Assembly (NCBI GenBank): GCA_019022495.1
Contig: JAFEKR010000003.1
Location: 1,674,001 to 1,738,000, forward strand
Origin: Epichloe hybrida
Lineage: Eukaryota > Ascomycota > Sordariomycetes > Hypocreales > Clavicipitaceae
DNA: 64,000 nucleotides
Direction of reading: 5' to 3'
This document shows, piece after piece, positions 25,247-36,539 of this stretch. Made by a program: the position numbers and the translations under genes. The notes beneath the pieces were generated by a model that made no database searches, had not been told where the DNA came from, and saw only the letters and a list, made by a program, of their open reading frames with translations. Each line of letters opens with the position of its first letter. Position 1 is the stretch's first letter.

Positions 25247-25866
25247 ATGGTGTCGGAAGCAACAGTGCGACACGCCCGCCGCCAAGGTATGACGCACGGC
25301 ATGAAAACACCCCCTGCCATCGTCTTCACTGCGATTGACCCGTGGGAATCCTAGACGCGCCTGTCATTCTGGAGCTCATCAAGGCTCTTGCGCTGTACGA
25401 AAAGGAGCCCGACGCCGTGGAGGCTACTCTCGAGACCATTGAGAGCACCATTGCTTTTGCGCCGTCCGATTCAGCGGGGGATGATGCCACTGTCCCGAAT
25501 ACGGAGCCCGTTACGCCGCATCGGCCATCTCGCTGCTTGTTGGTGTTCAATCCAGACGGCAAGGCGGTGGGGATGGCGCTGTACTTTTACAATTACAGCA
25601 CGTGGCGCGCCAGGCCGGGCATCTACCTCGAGGATCTTTTTGTTCAGCCATCTGCGCGGGGGAGTGGCCATGGAAAGAGGCTGCTGGTTGCGTTGGCGAA
25701 GCAGGTTGTCGCCATGGAAGGCGGCAGGCTAGATTGGGCTGTGCTCAGGTGGAACGAGCCCAGCATCAAGTTTTATGAGAGCATCGGGGCCACGGCCATG
25801 GATGAGTGGCTGGGCATGCGTGTCGAGGGACCTGGTCTGCAAAGGCTTGCTCGTCTCTTGGATTAG
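25247..25866 (+). CDS. GNAT-family N-acetyltransferase
   Basis: A 40-nt first coding exon (25247-25286, ATG GTG TCG) is spliced over a 68-nt intron (donor GTATGA, acceptor CTAG) to 25355-25866, giving 183 residues. The splice makes MVSEATVRHARRQDAPVILELIKALALYEKE, the normal N-terminus of this GNAT group; the unspliced frame has no ATG. The acetyl-CoA loop SARGSGHGKRLL follows the strand YLEDLFVQP near residues 110-127, and WNEPSIKFYESIGA is the conserved C-terminal helix. The layout resembles spermidine/spermine-type and small-amine acetyltransferases, but the substrate is not determined. It converges on the LYR gene with a 117-bp gap. Confidence 0.88.
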
Positions 25867-25983
25867 TACGAGTGCGGATGCTGCATACATTTGTGTCCCC
25901 GACAATGAAGAACAAAATGCAGCTTCGACATGCAACCCGACAGTGCAGGGTCGTGACTCAAGCGCCAAGAATATCAGTGTGCT

Positions 25984-27126
25984 TCAGCGTGCTTTGTTGC
26001 CCCTTTCATCAACGCCCTCGAAAATTTGCATCTGAGACGCTGTTGCCGAGGGTAGATTTGGTGCTGCCTTTCCCCATTGGAGAGTATATCGTAGCGTGTT
26101 GGGGTCTTGTTCCATGTTCGGGGTGAGCTGCCACGTCCTGTTGTAGACTCTTCGGAACCACCTGCCGGACACCTCTCTGCTGCGCAAGCGTCCGCCGTAA
26201 GGACCCGAATCGTGTTGTCCAGTGCGCCGTTGTCGCAACATGGTTTTTGGTTGTTCGACTCTTGCTATTGATGCCGTGGCATGAGCTTCCCAGTTCCACC
26301 GGTCGGTCATGCCGAGTTGGCTTGTGGATGATTCTGTCCGAGATTGCGGGCGCCTCGAGGGAACTGCCCACTCGCCGGCTTCCTGGGCACCATTGCTCAG
26401 ACGCTGCAACAGATCCCATTCGCCTTTCCCAAGCGGCGGCATGATTTTGTCTGCGTTCCTCCGCCACCAATGAGCTCGTTTGGTCCTCACGAGGTTGGGG
26501 GCAGGGGGCTTGCCCCAGATGTTGGTTTCTGGAACATGTAGATCTGGGTCGACGGTTTTCACCGACTGTCCCGGCCAGCTGGTTGAGCCCTTGGTGTCCT
26601 TCTGCTGCTGCTTCTGAGAACGTATGATTTGCAGTAATTTGGGCTGGTCCCATCTTTCGAAAAAAGAGTTTTTCGGGATCCGTGTCTTCTCCTCCTGAGA
26701 AGACTCCCCTGGGATCACCGGTTTCGATCCGTCTGCATGCGGCTTATTTGCGGTGCTCGGAGCTGCGGCCTGGTCCAGTATAGATTCCAGGGCTTGAGTG
26801 TCACCGGGGCCTTGTGGTTTGACCAATTGAGCCATGAGCTGTCGCCTCCTGTTCCCCGTCCTGCCGAACCCTTTCATCACCAAGCCCGTCATGGCAGCTT
26901 TATCACCACTGTTGGCGGCCCGCAATGTCCGCAGTGAGGACATGGCCTTGGAAAGACGTTTCTTGGTGTGCATGCCATCTTCTCGATTGTTGTGGAACCT
27001 TGTGCGAATCGTCGAATCGATGGCTCGTCGAAATGCTGGAGGTAGATAGGAAGCCTCTCGCAGGAGGCAACGATAGAGTTGCAATGGCTGCAGAGATTGA
27101 GGCAACGGTTGCCATGGGGCAGGCAT
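25984..27126 (-). CDS. LYR-motif protein, probably mitochondrial
   Basis: Single exon of 380 residues from ATG at 27126; the frame extends upstream only through non-ATG codons. Residues about 12-45 hold the complex 1 LYR signature (LQLYRCLLREASYLP, then AIDSTIRTRFHNNR). LYR proteins bind the mitochondrial acyl-carrier protein and assist assembly of respiratory complexes, Fe-S proteins or mitoribosomes. Most are 80-150 residues. Here about 300 residues follow, basic and Gln/Arg/Trp-rich (HWWRRNADKIMPPLGKGEW, RWFRRVYNRTWQL), with no domain I recognise. The partner complex is unknown. Location in mitochondria is inferred from the family. Confidence 0.75.
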   Translation of the reverse strand: MPAPWQPLPQSLQPLQLYRCLLREASYLPPAFRRAIDSTIRTRFHNNREDGMHTKKRLSKAMSSLRTLRAANSGDKAAMTGLVMKGFGRTGNRRRQLMAQLVKPQGPGDTQALESILDQAAAPSTANKPHADGSKPVIPGESSQEEKTRIPKNSFFERWDQPKLLQIIRSQKQQQKDTKGSTSWPGQSVKTVDPDLHVPETNIWGKPPAPNLVRTKRAHWWRRNADKIMPPLGKGEWDLLQRLSNGAQEAGEWAVPSRRPQSRTESSTSQLGMTDRWNWEAHATASIARVEQPKTMLRQRRTGQHDSGPYGGRLRSREVSGRWFRRVYNRTWQLTPNMEQDPNTLRYTLQWGKAAPNLPSATASQMQIFEGVDERGNKAR

Positions 27127-28429
27127 TGTGACGGCAGAGACGTACGCCAATAATAGTAGGCAGTCAAGTATGTTGATGAAGCAGACTGCTTAAAATTACA
27201 TACATATGTGTGGTGGTTTGAGCTTGAGCTTGATTCTTGATTGACGACAAAGGCAAATGCTGAGTGGAGCCACTGGGCCGGACCATTCTTGGCCGGACCA
27301 ACCGTTTCTTCCACGACAATTGGCTGGCCATGCTGCAGCCTTGGATTGCAGCAAAGCCGATGATGGATCTCGCCTTGCTGATGATTGGATATTGACCCCG
27401 CTTCCCTATTGGATGGCAGGGGGAAACTTGTGTATGCACTTTAGCAGGGGCGCCTCGCGTCGCGCCTCGACACGCCTCGACACGCCGGGCTCACGAAACA
27501 GACTCGCCAGGCTCACGAAACAGACTCGCCAGGCTCACGAAACAGACTCGCCAGGCTCACGAAACAGACTCGCCAGGCTCACGAAACAGACTCGCCAGGC
27601 TCACGAAACAGACACGGCGGGCTTGATTAATTTACGACGTCGACGATGCACATGCACGCGTTCTCACAACTCGATTGCACCGGCTTATCATCGTCATGGT
27701 CATTAGTACATGAAATAATCCGTACGGAGCAGACGCATGTCTGATTACATGTCGTGCCGGCTGCCCCTCGTGTTCCTCGCATTCAGTATCCATTGAACAA
27801 GCACAAACAGAACAATTAGTGCAGCAGGATACTGTATTATTAGTGATTTCACAGCCCTTGCCCGTCATTGCCTTGCACTGCCTTGCACCTGAAATCGGCT
27901 TGACCTGCGCTGGCGAGCCAGGAAGCGCCGCATTCTGCATTTCCTTCCCATCCCCGTGTCCGCTGCTGGAGCCGAGAGCAGAGAGGCCGGCACAGAGGCC
28001 AGCACAGAGGCCAGCCCACAGACACCAGAGACCAGAGACTCGGAGAGAAAGAAACCTCGCGCTATGTACAACGCCCTGCCCACCCACCCACCTGCTCCGC
28101 CATTCATTTCCCTAGCAAAGCTGCGCATCATTGCCGCCATTTTCGTCCCAGCTGGCATTCAGGTTCAAATCGGAACAGCTGGCTCTGGCGACGTCTTTAC
28201 CACATCTTCTTTGGGTGCGCACATCATCTTGGACTCTTACTGATAGTCGTGCCCGCCGTCTGCCCTTGCGGCAGCTTTCCCTCCCTTGGCCGGTGATTTC
28301 GCCGAGACGAAAGAACCACCGCGCAAAACCTGCATCTCCTCCTATCGACTCCCACAAACTCTCACAAGTCATTCTTCACCCATTCTTCACCCTCCACGCC
28401 CCTCCACACCGGAGAGGCACCCATCTAGA
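27127..28429. other. Intergenic, divergent LYR / Mbp1 promoters with minisatellite
   Basis: Contains a 22-bp tandem array at 27488-27614 (separate entry) and, toward the Mbp1 start, a long pyrimidine-rich leader (28250-28425), which is common upstream of fungal start codons. Short frames here have no support. Confidence 0.6.
27488..27614. repeat. 22-bp minisatellite, six copies
   Basis: The core GGCTCACGAAACAGA recurs exactly every 22 bp at 27488, 27510, 27532, 27554, 27576 and 27598, joined by CTCGCCA. The internal units are identical. The period is close to two helical turns. It has no unique spacers and is not CRISPR. Confidence 0.95.
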
Positions 28430-31022
28430 ATGCCTTGCGCATCACAGTCATCACAACAGTCTTTCTCGATGAGCCAGCAGTCCCAACCGAGGCATGGCGC
28501 CTCTTTTCACCAGGGTTACAATGGACCTGATGGACCCCAGATCTACTCGGTATGTATTTCCTTTCAACCTAGGCCAATCGCTCGGTTTCCCGATCCGTTG
28601 CGTAGAAACTAATCATTTTCTTTCATCATCTTCCGCTCCCGTCCACAGGCTTCATATTCCGGCGTAGACGTGTACGAAATGGAGGTCAACAACGTGGCAG
28701 TCATGAGACGAAGACACGATTCGTGGCTCAATGCTACTCAAATTCTCAAAGTTGCCGGTGTCGACAAAGGCAAGCGAACCAAAATCCTGGAGAAGGAGAT
28801 CCAAACCGGCGACCATGAGAAGGTCCAGGGGGGTTATGGCAAATACCAGGGCACATGGATCATGTTTGAGAGGGGAGTTGAGGTTTGCCGACAATATGGG
28901 GTGGAGGACCTTCTTCGACCACTGTTGACATATGATATGGGCCAAGACGGCGGAGTTGCCGGCAGAGGAGATTTCAACACGCCGACCAAAGAGCAAGCCA
29001 TGGCAGCTCAGCGAAAACGCCTCTACAACTCCAGCATAGACGGCCGACCGAATGGCATGTCCGGCACCTTTTTCAAGAATATATCCAGCACGGCGTCACA
29101 TGCCGTCGCAGCCATCAGCAAAGCCCGATTCGACTCGCCCGGCCCCAGGAGTCGCAATGGCCCAACTCGCGCACCCAGCTTCAGCAGACAGCCCTCAATG
29201 CAGAATGGTGATGAGTTTCCCGGAAACTCACAGCAGAGTTACACTTCGGACCACGGACAGCAGGCGGAAAGCTCTGCGTACTCGACTCAACAAGGAGCTG
29301 TCATGGCTGGCATGCCTGAACATGAAACTCCTAGAAAACGTCAGCGAGTGACAGCGACGCCGGCTGACAGCTTTGGTGGCTATGGACAAAACATGGACAT
29401 GTACGCCTCAGCCTTTCCCGGCTCGCCCACAGAACCGAACGAGTCCTTCATCTACACCCAGGGCGCCGTCAACGATCGATCACCCGGTGAGGATGGCAGC
29501 GGTTCCTTGGCACCGTTGCCTTACGAGATGTCTCCCGATGTTGAGATGAAGCGTGGCATGCTGATGGGCCTCTTCATGGATTCTTCCATGGCGGATACCT
29601 CCAAGCATGACATGCTTCGAACATTCAGTCCTGCTGAGCTCGACATGCCCATCGATCCCCAGAGTCACACTGCTCTTCACTGGGCAGCAACACTGGCCCG
29701 CATGCCACTTCTACGCGCTCTGATCGCTGCCGGAGCATCGCCGTATCGCGTGAATGCGTCGGGCGAGACGGCACTGATGCGGGCTTGTCTGGTGACCAAC
29801 TCAATGGAACAAGGCTCGTTCCCCGACTTGCTAGAGGTCCTGGGAGGCACAATCGAATCGCGAGACCAGAAGGGCCGTACCGTTCTGCACCACATCGCCG
29901 TGACCAGCGCCGTCAAGGGCCGAAATGCCGCCAGCCGGTACTACCTCGAAAGTCTTCTGGAATGGGTAGTTCGGCAAGGGAGTGTGCCGAGCAGCCAGAC
30001 CAACGGAAACGCGCCAACCAGCTCGCAATCAATCATCCCCAAAATGGGCATTGCCCGTTTCATGAGTGAGATTGTCAATGCCCAGGATAGTTCAGGTGAC
30101 ACTGCTCTAAACATAGGGGCCCGAATTGGCAACAGAAGCATCATCTCACAGCTTCTTGAAGTGGGAGCCGACCCCAACATAGCAAACCGTGTTGGTTTGC
30201 GGCCTCTTGATTTCGGCATTGGTGGGGAGAATACCGAAGAGAAAATCAAGGGTGACGATGTCCCGACAGTGAAGAATGGCGTCACGGGCTCAAGTCAACG
30301 CACGCGGGAAAGTAGTGATGAGATTATTGCCTGTGAGTTTCTCCAGAGAATACGAGCCGCCATCGTTCTGATTTTTTACTAACCTTGTTTCCCCATCAGC
30401 CATCACGCACTTGCTCAATGAAACGGGCATGGCGTTCCAGCAAGAAATGAAGGCCAAGCAGATGTCGCTAGATGCGATGCACGCCACCCTTCGCACCACA
30501 TCTACACAGCTGGGAGATGCTCGGAGGAGTGTCGACCAGCTTACGGAGAATGTGAAGAAGCAGCAACTCGCCCGCCAAAAAGTCTCGAATCTGGCACATG
30601 CCCGCGAAGACGAGCAACTTCTTCTAATGAATGAGCAATCGCGATCAACCCAACCCAACCCCTCCTCATCCTGGGAAACCGAGCTATCAGCGATGCTCGA
30701 AGCAGCAGAGGAGTCGTCAGCCAACGGCGGAGGCCTCGGCAGCGAGGGAATGCTCCCTCCCACGTCTGTCCTGCGGGCCCGCATCCGCGCCATCGAGGGT
30801 CGTCGCGACGTCACCCGCAAGATGGTCCAGGCTCTACAAGGCCGGAGTCGCGATGTCGAGATCAAGTACCGCCGCGTCGTCGCCCTGTGCACGGGCGTGC
30901 AAGAAAGCGATGTCGATGCCGTGGTAGACGGTCTCCTCAAGGCGGTTGAGAGCGAGCGCGACGAGCTCGACATTGGCCGCGTGCGAAGATTTCTCGGCGG
31001 TGTAGAAGGCGTGGTACATTAG
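28430..31022 (+). CDS. mbp1: APSES/ankyrin transcription factor, Mbp1/Res type
   Basis: Exons 28430-28549, 28649-30332 and 30400-31022 give 808 residues. The second intron has branch TTACTAAC. Residues about 41-135 form the KilA-N/APSES DNA-binding domain (GVDVYEMEVNNVAVMRRR, WLNATQILKVAGVDKGKR, GGYGKYQGTWI). Ankyrin repeats lie near 375-545 (HTALHWAA, GETALMRAC, GRTVLHHIA, GDTALNIGARIGN). A coiled-coil C-terminus follows (about 608-700). This order is that of yeast Mbp1/Swi4 and fission-yeast Res1/Res2, which pair with Swi6/Cdc10 to drive G1/S genes through MCB boxes. A Swi4-like role in other Sordariomycete genes cannot be excluded, but a single APSES domain with ankyrins fits Mbp1 best. 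It is nuclear by family. Confidence 0.93.
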
Positions 31023-31746
31023 TTCTGTATGACTACGGCATGCTGCAGATGCGGTCGCAATTTTCCCCTTTGCTTCTTTCAGTTTAGATATCCCGATTTG
31101 GTTATGTTTTTGTAGTACCTGCCTGCCTGCCTGCCTGCTTTCTGTTTGGATTCAGTCCGGCACACAGTTTTTGAATCCGTTTTTTCATCACGACTTGTGC
31201 ATTGGTCCATGGACTACCTTTTTTTTCTTATTCTTTTGTTTTTAGCCGTCACGGCCAAGCCGTGTACAGATCAGTCATGAAGTGCGGAAACGGCGTTATG
31301 GACGGCCTTGATGGTTCTTTTGCTCACGCATTTCGTAACTTGTATCAAGTTGTTTTGAATAGGCCTCGTTGAACTAGGTATCCATGAAAACTGTCAGTTA
31401 CCAACCAAACGCACCCTCCCCATTCTTTGGACATGTTTGTAATAATAGCTTGATTTGTTCATTTGATGCGTTCGTACACACATAAGACATTCGCCTCTCA
31501 TGGGAAACCTACTCATTGTTCGACATTATAAAGCGTATTTGTAGAAAGAAGCCCACATTGCTAATGCTACAAGTGGGGTTATACGTCACGACCAGCAGCA
31601 ATAAATGCATCATTCTCGCCCAAAACGCCGTGACCATGCCCCATGCTATCAGATACTTGATAACCAAGATGAAGATGCCCGTGCAGATGCAAACAGACTC
31701 CGAGCCTTGACGCGGCGAAACGAGGACACATTTTCACCGTCATCCT
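31023..31746. other. Convergent 3' regions of mbp1 and vac1
   Basis: T-rich stretches and a (CCTG) run near 31121-31136. I see no gene. Confidence 0.6.
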
Positions 31747-33848
31747 TCAAGACGCTCCGCTTCCGCTTACATTTCCGTCTCGATATGCCCCTTGCCACCT
31801 CTGTTCCACGTGCCGAATCTTGGTGCTCAGCTTGGCAATCTCCCGGTCCAGCTCATCGACGTTTCTTGACAAGGCCCCGACTTCTTCGAAGCGACGGGCT
31901 CCCGTCGCGGAGCTAATCATGTCCTCCACCATGAACTTTTGCTCTTCCAGCACGGCCAGTTGCTCTTTGAGATGCTTCTCCTCTGTCTCTCGCTGGCTTA
32001 CGACGGTGCTGCTCTCGCTGGTTGCCTGGGAGCCTGCGTCGGAGGCGAGCTCGAAATGGCGCAGACTCGACGTCGACTGCGCGTGTTGTTGGGAGGGCGC
32101 GGATCGGTGGCGGAGCATCTGCGGCAGGCTCTTGAGCGGGAGCATGTTTGTGTGCAGGAAGCTGCTGGAGTAGGCGTACACGGCTTGCTGCAGTCGCTGC
32201 TGGGTCGGGCTGTCTGTTTTCAGGTCGCGGAGTCGTCTGGCGGCCATGCCGTACTTTGCGAAGCTGTCCATGAGCCGCTTTCGAATCTTGCCTGCTTCTT
32301 GGATCTGGGCGTGGGTCGGGGGCGGCTTGGACAAGTCCATCTCCCCGTTGGGGAGGGTGGGTGGCTGGAGGACTTGGAGGGTTCGGTGAAACGAGGGCAT
32401 GAGTTGGCCGATGCCGCGCTCGAACTGGCGAAGCGTCTCGTAGGCCTTCTGGTCCGGTGGCTTGTGGAGCAGCGAGGCTGTGAAGTCGCGGGCGGAGAAG
32501 ATGGTGTGACTGCATTCCCGACACATGCGTACGTCGAGTGGTAGACTGCCCGTTTCGCCGTTTGCGTGCGCTTTTTCGGTTGATATTCTGGACACCGCTG
32601 CGGCACTACTGTTGGCGACGTTGAGGCTGACTTCGGACGAGCATGCCGTTGCCATGTCTGCACACACGACACGGCCGCAAATCCGGCAGTGATGCCGCCT
32701 AAAGGTCCACGAACCGAATTCCTGCTGACAAAACGGACACTTGGCAACCTTTTCGTCGTCCTCCCAGGTCACCACGGTCTGCTCAAGCAACTTTCGGGGA
32801 TTCTTTTGACCGGTCAGTGATGTCACGGGTGACAAGATTGAGCCGTTTTGGGCCGACATCTTTTCCGGCGGATTGGCAAGCAGCCTCGTCAGTTTCGTCA
32901 GCCGCTTTTCTAGTCTTGACACGTCGAGATTATGGCGTTCGACCTTCTTCCTCCTGATGGCCGCAAACGTATTCATGTGATCAACCACGACTCCATTGTG
33001 GTCGTTGTAGCCATCTCGAGATTTGTAGCATGTTTCGCATACTCTTGCCCAGTAGCCTCGTTCCGGCTCGTGATTCGCGCTCCTGCTAAGCTTCATTTGA
33101 TACATGGTATGTTCCTCGCAGAATAGCCGTCCGCAATGTCGGCAATTGATGTTGCCATTCATCGCGCCTAGTCTTTTGCCGCATGCGGGATCTGTACACA
33201 AGTCATGGCTTGTCGACCGTTGCCAGTGGCTCCGTGTGATCAAGTCATCGGGATCGATCAGAGACTCGACGGGTGCTCTCCCTGGCACCGCAGCAGGGCT
33301 TGCAATGGCTTGCGACTCGTTTGACTCGAAGACGTCTAGGCCCCGAAGTTTCTGGTTTATCAGAGAAAGTGGCTGGAAGCGCTTGGCTTTGAGGACCTGC
33401 TTGTCGAACCATGTTTTAACCTCGTCCTGTGCCGCTTCGGGTAGTTCTTGGTGACTGTCATCAATGTGTCGGTTGAGCTGGAGCAGTGTGACCTGGACTA
33501 ATCATCAGACTCTCGACTGTATGCCATGAGTTCCCCAGCTCTTGCCTCGCTCGCTCGCTCGCTCGCCTTACTCACCATCTCTTCACTACATATTGGACAC
33601 ACGAGGGCGGCTGAATGAGCAGCATTGTTCTTGTTCTGGGCGCCCACGCTGATACTGGAGCCAATATCCTGGCCGACGTCCGGTAAGCTTCCGCTCACGG
33701 GTGGTGATAACGAAACCGAGCCTATGGAAACTGTGCTCTCGGAGGGCGGGAGCGGACTCGACGATCGGGGAGCTGTTGGCGGAGCTGGAGGGGCAAGACC
33801 TTTGCCGCTACCCAGAATGCGGCCCCCTCCCAGCTTTCGACCAGACAT
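31747..33848 (-). CDS. vac1: Vac1/Pep7-like FYVE and C2H2 zinc-finger protein
   Basis: Exon 1 is 33848-33576; an 83-nt intron (donor GTGAGT, acceptor TCCAG) leads to exon 2, 33492-31747; 672 residues. The intron splits the N-terminal C2H2 finger, restoring CPICSEEMVTLLQLNRHIDD with the second His in DSH (about residues 83-108). A first cysteine cluster (CxxxxC, CRHCGRLFCEEH, CETCY) lies at about 187-245. A second, canonical FYVE finger with RRHHCRICGRVVC lies at about 340-420. Coiled-coil segments follow to the end. This is the architecture of Vac1/Pep7, which binds PI3P on endosomes and tethers Golgi-derived vesicles through Rab5 (Vps21), Vps45 and the syntaxin Pep12. Human rabenosyn-5 is comparable. 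Confidence 0.9.
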
Positions 33849-34818
33849 GTCGCGGACAAGCCGAGGGCATTCGATGTCGAGAGGTGACGACGGAAGCTCA
33901 AGGGAGGGGTTCTAAGCCAAGGCACCTCGAAACGACGAGACAGCCCGGCGTCGTCGCCTTATGTGCCCCGCGGGAACTGCGGCGAGTATTTGCGTGCATG
34001 CGCGGCGGCAATTTGAAGAGAACCGTTCGTGTTCGAGTGGTTTTTTTTTTCTTTGTTCTTTTTTTTTCGTCTTTTCGTCTTTTTGCCGGGAGGATTTGCA
34101 ACGGTAAAGAAGCAATACCTTGCGCTCCGGTGAGGCTGGTTGTGGCGATGATGCGGTCTTTGGCTCTTTGCGTGACGTTGAATGGCGCCGCCTTGGCCGG
34201 CTTTGATTGAGAACTTGAGACACACCATGGAGGGATTGTTGTAGCGGGCTCTCGGGGGGGCGTAGCCATCCGCCAGCACCCTGGACTGCCCCGGCTGCGA
34301 GCGCCACTCCTCCTGACGTCCAACTAAAAGCCTCTAACCAACACGTAAACAGGCAGCAGTGATTTTTCAATCGTGTACAAAGTAATGCAGTATGCGATAA
34401 CCAGGCCTAAAACGGAAGAGGCACCTCCGCCCGCAAATTTGTAAGAGCGACCTTCTGTAGTTCATATATTTTATATTCTATTAACTATGCACACAAGTGG
34501 GAAGACGCGTTTTTAGAGATGTAGAGCTTTGCGGCCGTTTCTATGCCCGTAGGAATTACAGGAGGTCACTCCTCCTATTAATTTGCGTGGGAAAATACCC
34601 CTTCCGTTTTAGGCCTAGTGCCACCACATGATTAAAAGAATCACTACTGCATGTTTATGTATTGGCCTCTAGCGGCCTTAGTTCTTGAATCTACTCCGAG
34701 CACCACCAATCTGACACTCGTCTGCGTGAATCGGTCCCGAACTCGGCATCTCAACCTTTTTTTTTTTTTTGTCTCTCTACCCTGTCCTGGGATCCTGGTT
34801 TCACATCCGCCAGTCGGC
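33849..34818. other. Divergent promoter region of vac1 and met8, with candidate MITE
   Basis: No gene. T-rich tracts lie at 34041-34085 and, just before the met8 ATG, at 34757-34770. The stretch 34400-34619 is a candidate inverted-repeat element (separate entry). Confidence 0.6.
34400..34619. mobile_element. Candidate MITE with long imperfect terminal inverted repeats
   Basis: The left end has AGGCCTAAAACGGAAG at 34403-34418, and its exact reverse complement lies at 34601-34616. Similarity continues inward for about 20 more bases (CCCGCAAATT on the left against CACGCAAATT from the right) and outward to ACYAGG. The element is about 220 bp, AT-rich in the middle and non-coding. I cannot see a convincing target duplication, so its boundaries are approximate. 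Confidence 0.6.
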
Positions 34819-35769
34819 ATGGCCAGGAATTTTCCAGAGGTACAGCCCGGCGGAAGCCTCATCTTGGCTTGGCAGATAAAAGGCCAGAAGGTCCTGGTTG
34901 TTGGCGGTGGCGAAGTGAGTGCTCGATCAATGACTCCAATACAATCAAGTCACAGGCATATATGCCAATGCCCGCGTGTCAGCTGCTGACTTGGATCTGT
35001 GAGCCAGGTAGCGGCTGGTCGTATTCTAAATTGCCTCGATGCGGATGCCAATGTCGTCGTCGTATGCCCTGCTTCAGGGCTCAATCCCGAGGTCGCTCAC
35101 AGAATAGCCCAGAATCAAGTCACCCACGTCGACCGGATTTTCGAGCCATCAGATCTGGACGGTGCGGAGATGGTACTCGTGGCTGTCGACGACCCAGCAG
35201 CGTCCACAGCTATATGGAAACTTTGCAAGCAAAGGAAAATCCCCGCCAACATCGCAGACGTACCTCCTGAGTGCGACTTCTACTTCGGCAGCGTGCATCG
35301 CGATGGGCCCCTTCAAATAATGGTCAGCACCAACGGAAAAGGCCCTAGGTTGGCTGCTTCGATTCGAAAATTTATTGCGAGCAGATTACCGCGAAACGCA
35401 GGCAACGCGATCGAGTCGATAGGGCTGCTGAGAACGAAGCTCCGCAAGATTGCACCTCATGCCGAAGACAGCCCGAAGCGAATGCGGTGGTATGATGGAC
35501 CCAGAACTTGGCTTTTTTGTTGGATGTTTCATCCGTTGCAGACATTGATCTAACCTTTCCCTGCCTTGTCTAGGATGTCCAAAGTCAGTGACACATACAA
35601 ATGGGAAGAGATGTGCGGTCTGACCGTGGAGGACATGGAGAACCTACTCCTCTTCTACCCCGCCGACAAAGTACCGGCGATCGATATTTTGCTCGCTCTT
35701 CGAGGCGGTAATGATGTGAAAAAGCTTGATGTGTTTGACGGGTCTTTTGGTTTTAGCGTAGGCGCATGA
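34819..35769 (+). CDS. MET8: Sirohaem synthase Met8 (precorrin-2 dehydrogenase / ferrochelatase)
   Basis: Exons 34819-34914, 35008-35489 and 35574-35769 give 257 residues, close to yeast Met8 (274). Introns of 93 and 84 nt have branches CTGAC and CTAAC. The first splice sits inside the NAD-binding loop and restores KVLVVGGGEVAAGRILNCL. ADVPPECDFYFGSV and the GPLQIMVSTNGKGPRLA segment are the conserved Met8 core, followed by the helical C-terminal domain (YKWEEMCGLTVEDMENLL). Met8 oxidises precorrin-2 to sirohydrochlorin with NAD+ and then inserts iron to make sirohaem, the cofactor of sulfite and nitrite reductase. It acts in the cytosol. Confidence 0.92.
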
Positions 35770-36539
35770 TGAATTGGCTGTTACGTGCTTGCGCCAGTTT
35801 GCCATATTCATATAACGGCGATGATGTTTAGAGTTCACTATGGGAAGCGTCTTGGATAGCGGGTTGCATGCGTGTAAACATCGCTTCACTGTTCCACGTA
35901 TTTATCGAACAAAGTATGTACAATCCACAAGGCTGAGGGGACTTGATATCACTTTGTACACGCTTTTCAATGCTTGTCACCTATTGAAACTCAAAAAATA
36001 TTTACTTCCAGATGTATGACTTCAAGTGCAGACCTGGGTCCTAATACAAGGCTGCTACAACCCAACTGGCCTCACCACGACCGTTTGGACCCACCTTGTT
36101 CGCAACATGTCTTGGTACCAACAACGTACTCTGATACCAAGTTGCTTCCTCGAATTTTCACTTGACGAAAAGTGACTCTACTCTGCTGTGTCAAGAAGGG
36201 GGAAGTAAATCAGACATCACTCATCAATCCCATCCCCAACTCAACTCTCGCGGAACGGCCTGGGCTCGGCTCTCGAAAGGGCGGACTCCTGCACTTATTA
36301 GTCAGCGAAAATTGCTGGAACGCGAAATCATCAACAACTTGGCCGAATCGGAAATTGGACACCGGATCGCCCACACTTCGTTCTCTTCGCCTGGACCTTG
36401 AGACGTAGAATCTCACCATCGCCTTGAGGATTCTCATCCAGGGCTCCATGTCTCACGTCTCATCTCGTGAAAGGGAAGACGTGACGCGTCAACTACAGCG
36501 CGACATCAAGACCGGATCAAGAAGGCAGTGAGCGGCACC
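35770..36539. other. Intergenic between met8 and fta1-like gene
   Basis: No supported gene or repeat. The last 150 bp hold the presumed promoter and 5' leader of the downstream gene. Confidence 0.55.

Noticed and set aside
23168..27126. Secondary-metabolite or catabolic cluster (transporter, acetyltransferase, LYR protein)
   Set aside because: There is no backbone enzyme, no cluster-specific regulator, and the LYR protein is housekeeping. Proximity alone is not evidence.
27488..27614. CRISPR-like array
   Set aside because: The repeats are directly abutting with no unique spacers, and the genome is fungal. It is a minisatellite.
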